DNA of 64,000 nucleotides. Origin: an uncultured Thermoanaerobaculia bacterium. Its GTDB lineage: Bacteria > Acidobacteriota > Thermoanaerobaculia > Multivoradales > Multivoraceae. The notes below the pieces were generated by a model that made no database searches, was not told the DNA's origin, and was given only the letters and a program-made list of their open reading frames with translations. The stretch's first letter is position 1. Every line of letters begins with the position of its first letter. Positions 44,746 to 54,091 of this stretch are shown here, in pieces. Made by a program: the position numbers and the translations under genes. Where the stretch lies: positions 2,458,859 through 2,522,858 of the forward strand of contig OX638294.1 in the NCBI GenBank assembly GCA_951812325.1. Direction: 5' to 3'.

Positions 44746-47085
44746 ATGGCCGAAGCCGACGAGCACGACACCGCGGCACTGCGCGACCGCACGTCGAAGC
44801 TGAGCGCCGCCGTGCTGCGGGTCACCGCCAGCCTCGACGAAGCCACCGTCCTGCAGGAAATCGTGGACAGCGCCTGCACGCTCACGAACGCTCGCTACGG
44901 AGCCATCACGACGATCGACGGCGGCGGCTCCCCGCGCGACTTCGTCACTTCCGGCTTCACGCCCGACCGGCACCGCGAGCTGGAGGCGTGGCTGCCGGAC
45001 GGACCACGGCTGTTCGACCACCTGCGCGACCTCTCCACGCCACTGAGGCTGGCGGACCTGCCGAGCTACATCCGTTCGCTTGGCTTCTCCGCCGACCTCA
45101 TGCCGGCGAAGACCTTCCAGGGTACGCCGATGCGGCATCGGGGCACGCACGTCGGCAGCTTCTTCCTCGCCGGCAAGCGAGGCGGACGCGAGTTCTCGGA
45201 CGAGGACGAGGACATCCTGCTGCTGTTCGCGTCGCAGGCGGCGACGGCGATCGCCAACGCTCGCACCCATCGCAACGAACAGCTGGCGCGCGCCAGTCTG
45301 GAGGCGCTGGTCGAAACTTCGCCGGTGGGCGTCGTGGTCTTCGACGTCTCCACCGGCGCTCCCGGCACCTTCAATCGCGAGGCGAGGCGAATGGTGAAGA
45401 ACCTGGCCGCACGCGGGAGGCCCTCGGAGGAGCTGATCGAGCTCCTGACCTGCCGGTTCGCCGACGGCCGCGAAGTCCCGATGTCCCGCCTGATCCACGA
45501 CGCGCCCGCGCTGCGCGCCGAAGAGGTCGTGCTTTCGGTCGCCGACGGCCGCGGCGCCAGGGCGCTCGTCAACGCCACCACGATCCGGTCTGCCGCAGGC
45601 GAACCCGAGTCCATGGTGGTCACCATGCAGGATCTCGCACACCTGGACGAGGTGGAGCGGCTGAGGACCGAGTTCCTGAGCATGGTGAGTCACGAACTGC
45701 GTGCCCCCCTGACCTCGATCAAGGGTTCGGCAGCCACCGTGCTGGGCGCGTCCGAGGAGCTGGACCGGTCGGAGATGCTGCAGTTCTTCCGGATCGTCGA
45801 CGATCAGGCGGACCATATGCGGGGCCTGATTGGCGACCTGCTCGATGTCGGCCGCATCGAATCCGGCATGCTGTCGGTCGCGCCCCAACCCGTCGACCTG
45901 ACCGTCCTGGTGGAACAGGCCAGGAGCGCACTCGCGAGCGGCGGCGCCCGTCACGCGGTGAGCATCGACCTGCCGCGGGACCTGCCACGGGTCATGGCCG
46001 ATACGCGGCGCATCGTCCAGGTGCTGAACAACCTGCTGTCGAACGCGGCCAGGCACTCCCCGGAGTCGTCGCCCATCAGGGTCGAGGCGGCCCTGGAGGG
46101 ACACCACGTCGCCGTCCTGGTCGCCGACCAGGGAAGCGGCGTTCCACCACACCTGCTGCCGCACATGTTCAGCAAGCACGCGGGTCTGGTCGGCGGCGAC
46201 GGGAGCCTCGGCTTCGGCCTGGGTCTGGCGATCTGCAAGGGACTCGTGGAGGCCCACGGCGGCCGCATCTCCGCCCGAAGCGGCGGGCAGGGCCAGGGTA
46301 CCCGGATCACCTTCACGATCCCCGCGGTAGCGGAGGCAGGCAACGCCAACGTGTCCGAGCCTCCCCTCGTCGCCGGCACTTCGGAAGGGCCGCGCGCCGG
46401 CGGCGGTCGACCGCGCGTGCTGGTGCTGGACGACGACCCTCAGGCGCTCCGCTTCGTCCGCGACGCGCTCGCCTCCCGAGGCTTCGCGCCGGTGGTCACG
46501 GGCAGTGCGCGTGAACTCCCCCGCCTCCTCAGAACGGAGCGGCCGGACCTCGTCCTGCTCGACCTGGTGCTGCCCGGAACGGACGGCATCGAACTGCTCC
46601 GGAGCCTGCCGGAACTGGCCGAAGTGCCCGTGATCTTCATCTCCGCCTACGGCCGGGACGAGACGGTCGCGAGAGCCCTGGAGGCCGGAGCCGAGGACTA
46701 CATCGTCAAGCCGTTCTCGCCGACGGAACTCACGGCCAGGGTGGGGGTCGCGCTACGCAAGCGGCTCGCACCCGAGCCGTTCGTGCTCGGCAAGCTGTCC
46801 ATCGACCGCGCGCACCGCCACGTGACCGTCGACGGACGTCACGTGCGGCTGACGGCGACCGAGTACGAGCTGCTGCGGGTCCTGTCCGCGAATGCCGGAC
46901 ACGTGACGACCTACGAAGCCCTCCTGCGCCGGGTGTGGGGCGGCCGGGGATACGCGCAGCCGCAACTCGTCCGAGCCTTTGTCAAGAAGCTGCGCACCAA
47001 GCTCGGCGACGACTCGAGCAAGCCGACCTACATCTTCAATGAGCGCGGCGTCGGCTATCGCATGCCCAGGCCGGGCGTTGCCTGA
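44746..47085 (+). CDS. Hybrid histidine kinase with receiver and OmpR-type DNA-binding domain
   Basis: 779 residues. GAF-type N-terminus (about 20-165; VLQEIVDSACTLTNARYGAI), a linker/PAS-like region (about 185-300), HisKA with H316 in FLSMVSHELRAPLTSIKG, HATPase_c (NNLLSNAARHSP, GLGLAICKGLVEAHGG), a receiver (RVLVLDDDPQAL, phospho-Asp about D606 in LVLLDLVLPG, YIVKPFSP), and an OmpR/PhoB winged helix (LTATEYELLRVLSANAGHVT, VRAFVKKLRTKLGDD). Sensor and transcription factor in a single soluble chain. No TM. Divergent from the cytochrome gene, which may be a target. Confidence 0.9.
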   Translation: MAEADEHDTAALRDRTSKLSAAVLRVTASLDEATVLQEIVDSACTLTNARYGAITTIDGGGSPRDFVTSGFTPDRHRELEAWLPDGPRLFDHLRDLSTPLRLADLPSYIRSLGFSADLMPAKTFQGTPMRHRGTHVGSFFLAGKRGGREFSDEDEDILLLFASQAATAIANARTHRNEQLARASLEALVETSPVGVVVFDVSTGAPGTFNREARRMVKNLAARGRPSEELIELLTCRFADGREVPMSRLIHDAPALRAEEVVLSVADGRGARALVNATTIRSAAGEPESMVVTMQDLAHLDEVERLRTEFLSMVSHELRAPLTSIKGSAATVLGASEELDRSEMLQFFRIVDDQADHMRGLIGDLLDVGRIESGMLSVAPQPVDLTVLVEQARSALASGGARHAVSIDLPRDLPRVMADTRRIVQVLNNLLSNAARHSPESSPIRVEAALEGHHVAVLVADQGSGVPPHLLPHMFSKHAGLVGGDGSLGFGLGLAICKGLVEAHGGRISARSGGQGQGTRITFTIPAVAEAGNANVSEPPLVAGTSEGPRAGGGRPRVLVLDDDPQALRFVRDALASRGFAPVVTGSARELPRLLRTERPDLVLLDLVLPGTDGIELLRSLPELAEVPVIFISAYGRDETVARALEAGAEDYIVKPFSPTELTARVGVALRKRLAPEPFVLGKLSIDRAHRHVTVDGRHVRLTATEYELLRVLSANAGHVTTYEALLRRVWGGRGYAQPQLVRAFVKKLRTKLGDDSSKPTYIFNERGVGYRMPRPGVA

Positions 47086-47221
47086 CCACCGGCACGCGCG
47101 CCCCCGGCACCGGGTTGCGGGGTCACGCCGGAAGGCGCCGCGCTTCGTCCGTGACGTGCTCGCCTCCTGCGGAGCACCGTCCACGGATCCGCGTTGCGAG
47201 GCATCGCGCGGCGCGGCGGCG

Positions 47222-48085
47222 TCACTTCCGCCGTAGCCGGACAACCCGTGCAATCGCCGCCAGGTCGAGAACCACCGCCTCGACGGCGAACCCGCCGTGC
47301 ACCGCCAGCTCCCGCACCGCGTCGAGCTGACCGCTGCCGATTTCCAGCACGAGACGCTGTCCGACCTCGGACCATTCGCGGGCGGCGAACAGCCGGCGGT
47401 AGAAATCCAGCCCGTCGCCGGCGAACAGGGCTTCCGGCGGCTCGTGGTCACGGACCTCGGGCATCAGCGAGTGCCACTCGCCGACGGCGATGTAAGGGGG
47501 GTTCGAGACCACGACGTCGAAGGCCTGCAACCGGAGAGCCGAGACCAGGTCCGCCCGGACGAGGCGCACCCTGCCCTCCACCTCGTGGCGGCGGCAGTTC
47601 GCCGAAGCCACCGCCAGCGCGCCGAGCGAGAGGTCCGTCGCGACGATCGAGACCCCCGGCCGCTCCAGCGCCATCGTGATTGCGATACAGCCGGATCCCG
47701 TCCCCAGGTCGAGCACCTTCGCGCCGGCGCCGGCGCACTCCAGGGCCGCCTCCACCACATGCTCCGTCTCCGGCCGCGGAACCAGCGCCCGCGGGTCGAC
47801 TTCGAAGCTGCGGCCGTAGAACTCGCGCCGGCCCACCAGGTAGGCCGTCGGCACTCCATCGGCCCGCCGCCGGATCAACTGCCCGTAGCTGAGCTCGGCA
47901 CGCTCGGAGACGTCCTCGTCCGTGCGGGCGTACACCTGCGCCTCCTCGAGTCCCAGCACCTCCCCGAGCAGCCGCGCAGCCTCGCGGCGCGGCATGTCCA
48001 CCGCACCGCGCAGGTGTCCCGCACCCAGGTCGAGCAGGTCGACGACTCGGGCGGCGCCCGCCGGGGACCCCTGGCCGTCCGGCAC
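47222..48085 (-). CDS. prmC: Release-factor glutamine N5-methyltransferase
   Basis: 287 residues. Methylates the GGQ glutamine of release factors. SAM motif VLDLGTGSGCIAITMA, catalytic VVSNPPYIA, and N-terminal helical domain with YLVGRREFYGRSFEVDPRAL. GTG start 48085, 14 nt after the prfA stop; prfA-prmC pairing is widespread. Confidence 0.94.
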   Translation of the reverse strand: MPDGQGSPAGAARVVDLLDLGAGHLRGAVDMPRREAARLLGEVLGLEEAQVYARTDEDVSERAELSYGQLIRRRADGVPTAYLVGRREFYGRSFEVDPRALVPRPETEHVVEAALECAGAGAKVLDLGTGSGCIAITMALERPGVSIVATDLSLGALAVASANCRRHEVEGRVRLVRADLVSALRLQAFDVVVSNPPYIAVGEWHSLMPEVRDHEPPEALFAGDGLDFYRRLFAAREWSEVGQRLVLEIGSGQLDAVRELAVHGGFAVEAVVLDLAAIARVVRLRRK

Positions 48086-48098
48086 CGGACAACTGCCC

Positions 48099-49184
48099 TC
48101 AGATCGTTTCGCTGTCGCCGGACTGCTGCAGCCGCTCCGCTTCGAAGTGCCGGTGCAGGGGGACGATCAGCGGATCCAGGTTGCCTTCGAGGATGGAAGG
48201 AAGCTTGTGGACCGACAACCGCGCGCGGTGGTCGGTGACCCGGTTCTGCGGGAAGTTGTAGGTCCGGATCTTCTCGGAGCGGTCGCCGCTGCCGACCATC
48301 CGGCGGCGTTCCTCGCTCATTTCGGCGTTGGCCTTCGCCTCCTCGATCTCCAGCAGGCGGCTCTTGAGCACCCGCATCGCCTTCGCCTTGTTCTTGATCT
48401 GGCTCCGTTCGTCCTGGCAGGTGACGACCAGACCCGTGGGCTGGTGCGTCAGCCGCACCGCCGAATAGGTCGTGTTGACCCCCTGACCGCCGGGGCCGGA
48501 GGCGCAGTAGGTGTCCACCCGCAGGTCCGACGGCGCGATCTCGATCTCGATGTCCTCCGCTTCGGGCAACACGGCGACGGTGACCGCCGAGGTGTGGATG
48601 CGCCCCGAGGCTTCCGTCTCCGGCACCCGTTGCACGCGGTGGACGCCCGCCTCGTAGCGCAGGGTGGCGAACGCGCCCCGGCCCTCGACGATCGCCGACA
48701 CCTCCTTCACGCCCCGGATACCGGACTCGGACAGGTCCAGGATGTCGACCTTCCAGCCATGCGCATCGGCGAAGCGGCAGTACATGCGGAAGAGCTCGGC
48801 GGCGAACAGCGTCGCCTCGTCGCCGCCGGCGCCGGCGCGGATCTCGAGCACCGCGTTGCGCTTTTCGTCCGGATCCCTGGGCGCCAGCTCCTGCCTCGCC
48901 TTCTCCTCGAGCGCGTCGAGCGCCGTCTGCAGCAACCGCTCCTCCTCGGTCGCCACCTCGAAGAGATCGTCGTCGCGGTCGAGCTCGCCCAGGAGCTCCC
49001 TGGTCTGGTCGAGCTCCTCTCGGGTCCTCTTGTACCGGTGGAAGATCTCCACGACCGGGTTCAGCTCCGCCAGCGCCCGGCTCGTGTCGCGAAACCGGGC
49101 GGGACTCCTGAGCACGTCCGGATCGACGAGCCTGGCCGTCAGCTCCTCGAAGGTGTGCTCTATCTGTTCCAGCTGGTCGAGCAT
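48099..49184 (-). CDS. prfA: Peptide chain release factor 1
   Basis: 361 residues, normal length. Reads UAA/UAG. PVT-type anticodon region (RVPETEASGRIHTSAVTVAV), catalytic GPGGQGVNTTYSAVR, and DRSEKIRTYNFPQNRVTDHR. Start ATG 49184 has AGGAGG 11-12 nt upstream. Upstream in-frame sequence is not conserved. Confidence 0.97.
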   Translation of the reverse strand: MLDQLEQIEHTFEELTARLVDPDVLRSPARFRDTSRALAELNPVVEIFHRYKRTREELDQTRELLGELDRDDDLFEVATEEERLLQTALDALEEKARQELAPRDPDEKRNAVLEIRAGAGGDEATLFAAELFRMYCRFADAHGWKVDILDLSESGIRGVKEVSAIVEGRGAFATLRYEAGVHRVQRVPETEASGRIHTSAVTVAVLPEAEDIEIEIAPSDLRVDTYCASGPGGQGVNTTYSAVRLTHQPTGLVVTCQDERSQIKNKAKAMRVLKSRLLEIEEAKANAEMSEERRRMVGSGDRSEKIRTYNFPQNRVTDHRARLSVHKLPSILEGNLDPLIVPLHRHFEAERLQQSGDSETI

Positions 49185-49434
49185 GGCCCGGGTTCCTCCT
49201 CTGCGTCGCCTATCCTGCCACGGCGCAACCACGGTCACCGCGAATGGCGCCGAGGAAACCGCAGCGCCGGGAACCGGCGACCGGCGGCGCCCGACCCGCC
49301 GCAACGGAAGCAGGACGCCTGCCGCGGGAGGACGGTCAGCGCGGCGTCGACCCCGACGCCTCCGGGCCGGGGATGTCGAAGCGCCCGCGGCGCAGCCGGA
49401 ATGCCGGACTCCGCCCGCCGGGTTATCGTGTCGT

Positions 49435-51684
49435 ATGGTCGCGTCAACGGTGATCGCCTGGACGCTGCCGGTGATGGCGCCGGCGGTTTCCGAAGATCCA
49501 CGCATCGCACTGGTCGAGCTCCAGTCCGCCGGGCAGCCTGAGGCCGCCCTCGAGGAGACGCAGCGGCTGCGCAGCGAGCAGCCGGAGATCGCAGCCGGCT
49601 ACGGCTTGTGCTACCTGGAGGGACGGCTGCTGGAGGAGCTCGGTCGTCTGGAAGACGCGTCGGAGGCGTTCGCCAGCTGCCTGACCGCGACGCCCGCACT
49701 TGAACCGTGGGCCCGCTACCGGCTGGCAGCCGCCCAGACCCGGCTCGGCGCCCCCGAGATCGCGGCCGGCGTCTCGGCGACGCTGCTCGGCAACGGACCG
49801 CCGCGCGTCCTCATCCGGCCGGCGGCCGAACTCCTCGCCGCGAGTCTCGACCGGGGCGGGGACTGCCGCCTGCTCGGCGGCATCGCGGTATCCCGCATGC
49901 CCGCTGCCGAACGGCGGCTGCTGAGCCTCAGCCGGGCCAAGTGCCGGCTCGCCGCCGGCGAACTCGACGAAGGGTCCCGCGACCTGCTCGCGCTGCTCGC
50001 GGAGCGGTCGAACGACGTCGTCGCCTTCGAAGCCGCCGAGCAGCTGCACACGCTACGTCCCGAGCCCCCGAGCCCGCAGGAACTGCTGCTGCTCGGAACC
50101 ACATTCCACGAACATCGCGCGTTCGACCGTTCCAATCAACTGCTGGGCCAGATCGTCATCGATGTGGACGCGCGAACGAACTCCGGTTTCGAGATTCACT
50201 ATCGCCTGGCCCGCAGTCACTTCTGGCAGGGCCGCCTGAACGACGCCGCCCGGCACTACGAGGTGCTGGCCACGAACGTCAGCTCGGCGCGCCACTCGGC
50301 CCAGGCGCTCTACCACAAGGCGAGGTCGGAGGAACTGTCCGGCGACTGGGAGGCCGCCTCCGACACCTTCCGTCGCACCTACCTGGCGCATCCCCAGGGC
50401 AACTTCGCGGCCGCCGCACTGCTCGGCGCGATGCGCCTCGACTGGCGGCGCGGACTCGAGGACAGCGCGCTCGAGCTCTACGCCCTGCTGCTCCAGTTCC
50501 GGAGCGAGCGCGCCGTGGTGGCCCGGGGCAGCCTCTTCCTCGCCGTTTCCGACATCGTCCAGGGACGCCTCGACCGCGCCGGCGACCGGCTGGCCGAAGC
50601 GGAGCGCGCGAGTCGCAGCGTCGCGCTCGAAGTGCGGTACTGGCGAGGCCGGCTGCTCGAGGCCCGCGGAGGTCTCGACCGCGCCATCGAGAGCTACATC
50701 GATGTCATCTCGGCCGACCCCTACCACCCCCTGGCGCGGGAGGCCGGGAAGCGGCTTGCGGCCGAGCCGCTCCGCGTTCACGCCCGGCGGCTCGCGGGCG
50801 AAATGGCGCGCTCCCGGAACCAGGGCGCCCTCTACCGCGCCTGGCTGCTCCACGGCCGGAGCGGCGACGGCGCGGAGGCCGTCCGGCAGGACCTTCAGGG
50901 GCAACTGGCCGCCGACTCGGGGATTCGGTCCTTCCTGACCCTGCGCAGCGCGCCCCCTGACAGTTGGCCGCTGTGGACCCGGTCGGCCTCCAGCCCACAG
51001 GAGCTCATGCTGGCGCTCGGCCTGTGGGGAGACGCGGTCGAGGTCGTGAACCGGCACTTTCCGGTGGCGAACCCGCGTCTCGCCCTGACCGCAGCCGAGG
51101 GCCTCGCCGGCAGCCGGCCGCGCCGCGGGCTCCTGATCGCCGAGATCCTCGCGCAGCGCGCACCGGGCCGGGTCCCGGAACCGCTCCACCCGCTCGCACT
51201 CCGCCAGGCGCTCTACCCGCGAGCCTACGGCGACATGATCGACACCGCCGCCGTGCAGCGCGGCCTCGACCCCTTTCTGATGGCGGCCATCATGCGCCAG
51301 GAGAGCCGGTTCGACCACCAGGCGGCCTCGGCGGCCTCGGCGCGGGGCCTGATGCAGTTCGTCTACCCCACGGCGGCACGTCTGGCGGCCAGCTCCGGCA
51401 GGCCGCTGCGCACGCCACGCGACCTGGAAGACCCGTCCCTTGCGATCGAACTCGGCGCCGCGTACCTCGCGGAACTGCGTGCCCTGTTCGGCAACGAACG
51501 GCACATCATGGTCGCCGCCTACAACGCCGGCGAAGCGCAGGCCGGCCTGTGGCGCCGTCACTGCTACACGAAGGGCGCCGACGAGTACTTCACCAAGGTC
51601 GGCTTCAGCGAAACCAGGAATTACCTGGCGCACGTGCTCCGCAATCTCGCCCAGTACCACGATCTCTACGGCCCGGCGCCGTAG
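49435..51684 (+). CDS. Soluble lytic murein transglycosylase-like protein
   Basis: 749 residues. Export signal at the N-terminus (STVIAWTLPVMAPAVS), a long TPR-like superhelix (about 30-560), and a C-terminal SLT domain with catalytic E623 in IMRQESRFD, then ASARGLMQFVYPTAARLA and VAAYNAGEAQ. Periplasmic peptidoglycan cleavage. Diverges from prfA across 250 bp that show no other gene. rsmI begins 4 nt after its stop. Confidence 0.92.
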   Translation: MVASTVIAWTLPVMAPAVSEDPRIALVELQSAGQPEAALEETQRLRSEQPEIAAGYGLCYLEGRLLEELGRLEDASEAFASCLTATPALEPWARYRLAAAQTRLGAPEIAAGVSATLLGNGPPRVLIRPAAELLAASLDRGGDCRLLGGIAVSRMPAAERRLLSLSRAKCRLAAGELDEGSRDLLALLAERSNDVVAFEAAEQLHTLRPEPPSPQELLLLGTTFHEHRAFDRSNQLLGQIVIDVDARTNSGFEIHYRLARSHFWQGRLNDAARHYEVLATNVSSARHSAQALYHKARSEELSGDWEAASDTFRRTYLAHPQGNFAAAALLGAMRLDWRRGLEDSALELYALLLQFRSERAVVARGSLFLAVSDIVQGRLDRAGDRLAEAERASRSVALEVRYWRGRLLEARGGLDRAIESYIDVISADPYHPLAREAGKRLAAEPLRVHARRLAGEMARSRNQGALYRAWLLHGRSGDGAEAVRQDLQGQLAADSGIRSFLTLRSAPPDSWPLWTRSASSPQELMLALGLWGDAVEVVNRHFPVANPRLALTAAEGLAGSRPRRGLLIAEILAQRAPGRVPEPLHPLALRQALYPRAYGDMIDTAAVQRGLDPFLMAAIMRQESRFDHQAASAASARGLMQFVYPTAARLAASSGRPLRTPRDLEDPSLAIELGAAYLAELRALFGNERHIMVAAYNAGEAQAGLWRRHCYTKGADEYFTKVGFSETRNYLAHVLRNLAQYHDLYGPAP

Positions 51685-51688
51685 AGCC

Positions 51689-52459
51689 ATGGGCGCCCCC
51701 GGACCGCCCGGCCGCCTCCGCATCGTGGCCACGCCGATCGGCAACCTCGCAGACCTCTCGCCGCGTGCCCGCGACGCGCTGCTGACCGCCGACCTGGTCG
51801 CCTGCGAAGACACCCGCCGCGCCGGCCGGTTGTTCCAGAGCCTGAGGGCGAGCGGCGCGGTCCGGCGGCCGCAGCTGCTGCCGCTTCACGACCACAACGA
51901 GGACCGGCAGATCAACCGCGTACTGAAGCGGCTCGAAGACGGGGGCGACGTGACGCTGGTGTCCGACGCCGGCACTCCGCTCGTCTCCGACCCGGGCTTC
52001 CGTCTCGTTCGCGCCGCCGTGGCGAAGAGCATCGCGGTCGAAGCGCTGCCCGGACCGTCAGCGATCCTGGCCGCGCTCGTCGTCTCCGGCCTGCCGCCCT
52101 GGCCCTTCACCTTCCTCGGCTTCCCGCCGCCCCGGCAGGGGAAGCGGAGGCGCTTCTTCGAGACCCACGCCGAGCTCGCGCACACCCTCGTCTTCTTCGA
52201 GTCGCCCCGGCGGGCCGCCGCCTCGCTCATCGACGCGGCGGCCATCTTCGGCCCCGACCGCGACTCGGCCCTGGCCCGCGAACTGACCAAACTGCACGAA
52301 GAGGTCCTGCGCGGCTCACTGGAAGAGATCGCCGCCCAGGTCGCGGAGCGCGGCATGCTCCGCGGCGAGGTGACCGTTGTGGTCGGCAGCCGTGGACGGC
52401 CGCCGACCGCAGGAATCAGAACCGGAACCGCAGATCGACCGTCACGGTGCGCCCGATGA
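51689..52459 (+). CDS. rsmI: 16S rRNA (cytidine-1402-2'-O)-methyltransferase
   Basis: 256 residues, tetrapyrrole-methylase fold: RIVATPIGNLADLSPRA, ACEDTRRAG, LVSDAGTPLVSDPGFRLV, PGPSAILAALVVSGLP, FLGFPPPRQGKRRRFF. The last residues are unusual. They are read through the antisense end of a barrel gene and into a twin-hairpin repeat; the TGA (52457-52459) lies in the hairpin loop. Copies of its 3' end recur at 54092, 57119 and 60290. Confidence 0.94.
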   Translation: MGAPGPPGRLRIVATPIGNLADLSPRARDALLTADLVACEDTRRAGRLFQSLRASGAVRRPQLLPLHDHNEDRQINRVLKRLEDGGDVTLVSDAGTPLVSDPGFRLVRAAVAKSIAVEALPGPSAILAALVVSGLPPWPFTFLGFPPPRQGKRRRFFETHAELAHTLVFFESPRRAAASLIDAAAIFGPDRDSALARELTKLHEEVLRGSLEEIAAQVAERGMLRGEVTVVVGSRGRPPTAGIRTGTADRPSRCAR

Positions 52460-52503
52460 CGGGCGCACCGACTGGGTAGCGGGTGGCGCGGGTCGCACCA
52501 CCC
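52445..52503 (-). repeat. REP-like twin-hairpin element, copy 2
   Basis: Inverted copy of the element at 27566. CGGTGCGCCCG (52445-52455) / ATGA / exact inverse (52460-52470), then GGGTGGCGCG (52481-52490) / 3-nt loop / inverse with one mismatch (52494-52503). Holds the rsmI stop codon. Confidence 0.75.
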
Positions 52504-52536
52504 GGGTTTGGCCGGAAGCAACGTCGCCGGCCTTGG

Positions 52537-52983
52537 TCAGGGCGGCGGCTGCTCTGCGTAGCCGCCCTCACGGGACAAGGTTGCCCAGCCCTCCTTGCCG
52601 TTGTAGACCAGGATTCCGTGCCGGAGGATGTCGCGCCCGATGACCGCGACCAGACCCAAGTGAGAGAGGTCGAATCCCCGCCCCCGCATGACCGTGTACG
52701 TGCCAAAGCCCGAGATGGCGATTTCGCCAAACAGTCGGGGTGCTCCGGCATCGGAGCCCAAGACGGTCATTACCCGTTCCGTACGCCCTCGTTCCAAACC
52801 GGCTCGGGTCGCCGCGCTGAGATCGAATGCCGAAACGTCCGCACCGGTATCAATGATGGCTTCCCCCGCGACCTTCGCGGGTGCCGGACCGAGAGCTTGC
52901 CTCTCCAGGCGCAGATTCAGCGGTAGTTGAATCTCCACCCGGACGATGGCGCCGAAGTTCTCCTCAAGTGGGATTCTCGGCAT
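52537..52983 (-). CDS. Retropepsin-like aspartyl protease domain protein
   Basis: 148 residues, soluble. EAIIDTGADVSAFDL carries the D-T-G catalytic triad of clan AA, followed by RVMTVLGSDAGAPRLFG, and VAVIGRDILRHGILVYN, the second hydrophobic-G-R-D segment. Such single-domain proteases are presumed dimeric. Start overlaps the end of the DUF5678-like gene by 20 nt. The pair is common but uncharacterised. Confidence 0.78.
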   Translation of the reverse strand: MPRIPLEENFGAIVRVEIQLPLNLRLERQALGPAPAKVAGEAIIDTGADVSAFDLSAATRAGLERGRTERVMTVLGSDAGAPRLFGEIAISGFGTYTVMRGRGFDLSHLGLVAVIGRDILRHGILVYNGKEGWATLSREGGYAEQPPP

Positions 52984-53251
52984 CGGAGGGCGAGAGGGTT
53001 CTTGTCACGACGGGCATCGCCACAGTGGGAACAGCTGGTTCGCCCGCCTTGAGGACCAGGTAACCGCGACCCTCGGTCCTCGTTCGCCACACTTGCCGGT
53101 AGCCGTCGCAGTTGGCCTCCAGTTCATCCTGGTAGACGCCGATCAACTCGGCGCCGTGAATCAGGAGGTACCGCCCGGCGTACTTCCGGCGGTACTCCTC
53201 GAAGTGCTCTTCGTAGAAGGCGATCTCTTCCGCGAGCGCTTTGTCGGTCAT
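52964..53251 (-). CDS. DUF5678-like small protein
   Basis: 95 residues from ATG 53251, with AAGGAGA upstream. FYEEHFEEYRRKYAGRYLLI, then HGAELIGVYQDELEAN fits the y-x-gkyv-a-i...vigygd pattern of DUF5678. Usually found next to a retropepsin-like protein, as here. Possibly a partner or substrate. Confidence 0.7.
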   Translation of the reverse strand: MTDKALAEEIAFYEEHFEEYRRKYAGRYLLIHGAELIGVYQDELEANCDGYRQVWRTRTEGRGYLVLKAGEPAVPTVAMPVVTRTLSPSDAENPT

Positions 53252-53324
53252 CGGGATCTCCTTCTCGATTGGCGACCGGCCGTCGCCTGGCTCGTGAACT
53301 CGAAAGAGAACACCCCCTCCGGTA

Positions 53325-53620
53325 GAGACTACTACCACAGAGCCAGCCGTTCGCGCACATCGCAGAGAGTTCGTCTCCTGGCTCAGGAGGCCGGACCCGG
53401 AAGGGCCGTTCGCGGTCGGGGCAGACTCCACGGACGACTCGGCACTGTTCGAACTCCTGAAGCCGGCTCCTCCGGATCCCTTCGCGGACTGCCCGCGTAC
53501 CGATCTTCTCTGGGCGCTGGAGTGTCTGGCCTGGAACCCGCGGAATCTCTCGCGCGTGGTTCTGATCCTGGGACAGCTCTCGAAGACGCCTGTTGACGAC
53601 AACTGGATCAATCGTGGGTG
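53325..53620 (+). pseudogene. Decayed fragment of a larger helical protein
   Basis: Open frame without a start codon, coding REFVSWLRRPDPEGPFAVG and LLWALECLAWNPRNLSRVVL, ILGQLSKTPVDDNWIN, then lost. The WALE-x-LAW segment is typical of long helical-repeat proteins of unknown function. Probably joined to 53618-54004 originally, with an internal deletion. Confidence 0.45.
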
Positions 53621-54004
53621 TCCGAGGCGAGGCGTCAGGGCCGGCTGTTTGGTCGAGCCGACGCAGTGGACTACCGCATCGGCCAACTTCTCTGCCGGGA
53701 GGCGCGTGACGGCAGCAGCTCATGGCCAAGCCGTCAGGTGTGCGAGGCGATGGAGGTGGTGGCGACCAAGGCGCTGGCGGACGGCTTCCATGCGGGCGTC
53801 CTGAACTCTCGCGGCACCGTGCGCCGTGCGGAAGGCGGCGGCCAGGAGCGAGAACTCGCAGCCAGGTACCGGGCGTGGGCGCAACCCCTTGCCTTCGAGT
53901 TCCCCTTCGTGAGCCAGGTCCTGGAGCAAATCGCCACGTCGTACGACCGGGAGGCGACGTACTGGGACTCGGAAGGGGCCCGGCAGCAGCGGATGGAGTT
54001 CTGA
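53618..54004 (+). CDS. Unknown protein, probably the remnant C-terminus of a larger gene
   Basis: 128 residues from GTG 53618. VCEAMEVVATKALADGF, GVLNSRGTVRRAEGGGQER, ELAARYRAWAQPLAFEFPFV, LEQIATSYDREATYWDSEGA. This resembles C-terminal ends of very large uncharacterised proteins (NSRG...EGG-x-QER...YD-x-EA). The frame differs from the preceding fragment. Function unknown; expression doubtful. Confidence 0.45.
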   Translation: MSEARRQGRLFGRADAVDYRIGQLLCREARDGSSSWPSRQVCEAMEVVATKALADGFHAGVLNSRGTVRRAEGGGQERELAARYRAWAQPLAFEFPFVSQVLEQIATSYDREATYWDSEGARQQRMEF

Positions 54005-54091
54005 AGCCGGTGGACGCGGCCCTCCAAAACCCGGCAGAAGACCGGCGCACCTGTACCCGGTGTGGTTGCGCAGCCGGTGATTGCCCCCGCC

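Noticed and set aside
47100..47140. GCGGGGTCACGCCGGAAG shared with the region near 43160
   Set aside because: Only about 20 bp shared and no palindrome; insufficient to define a repeat family.
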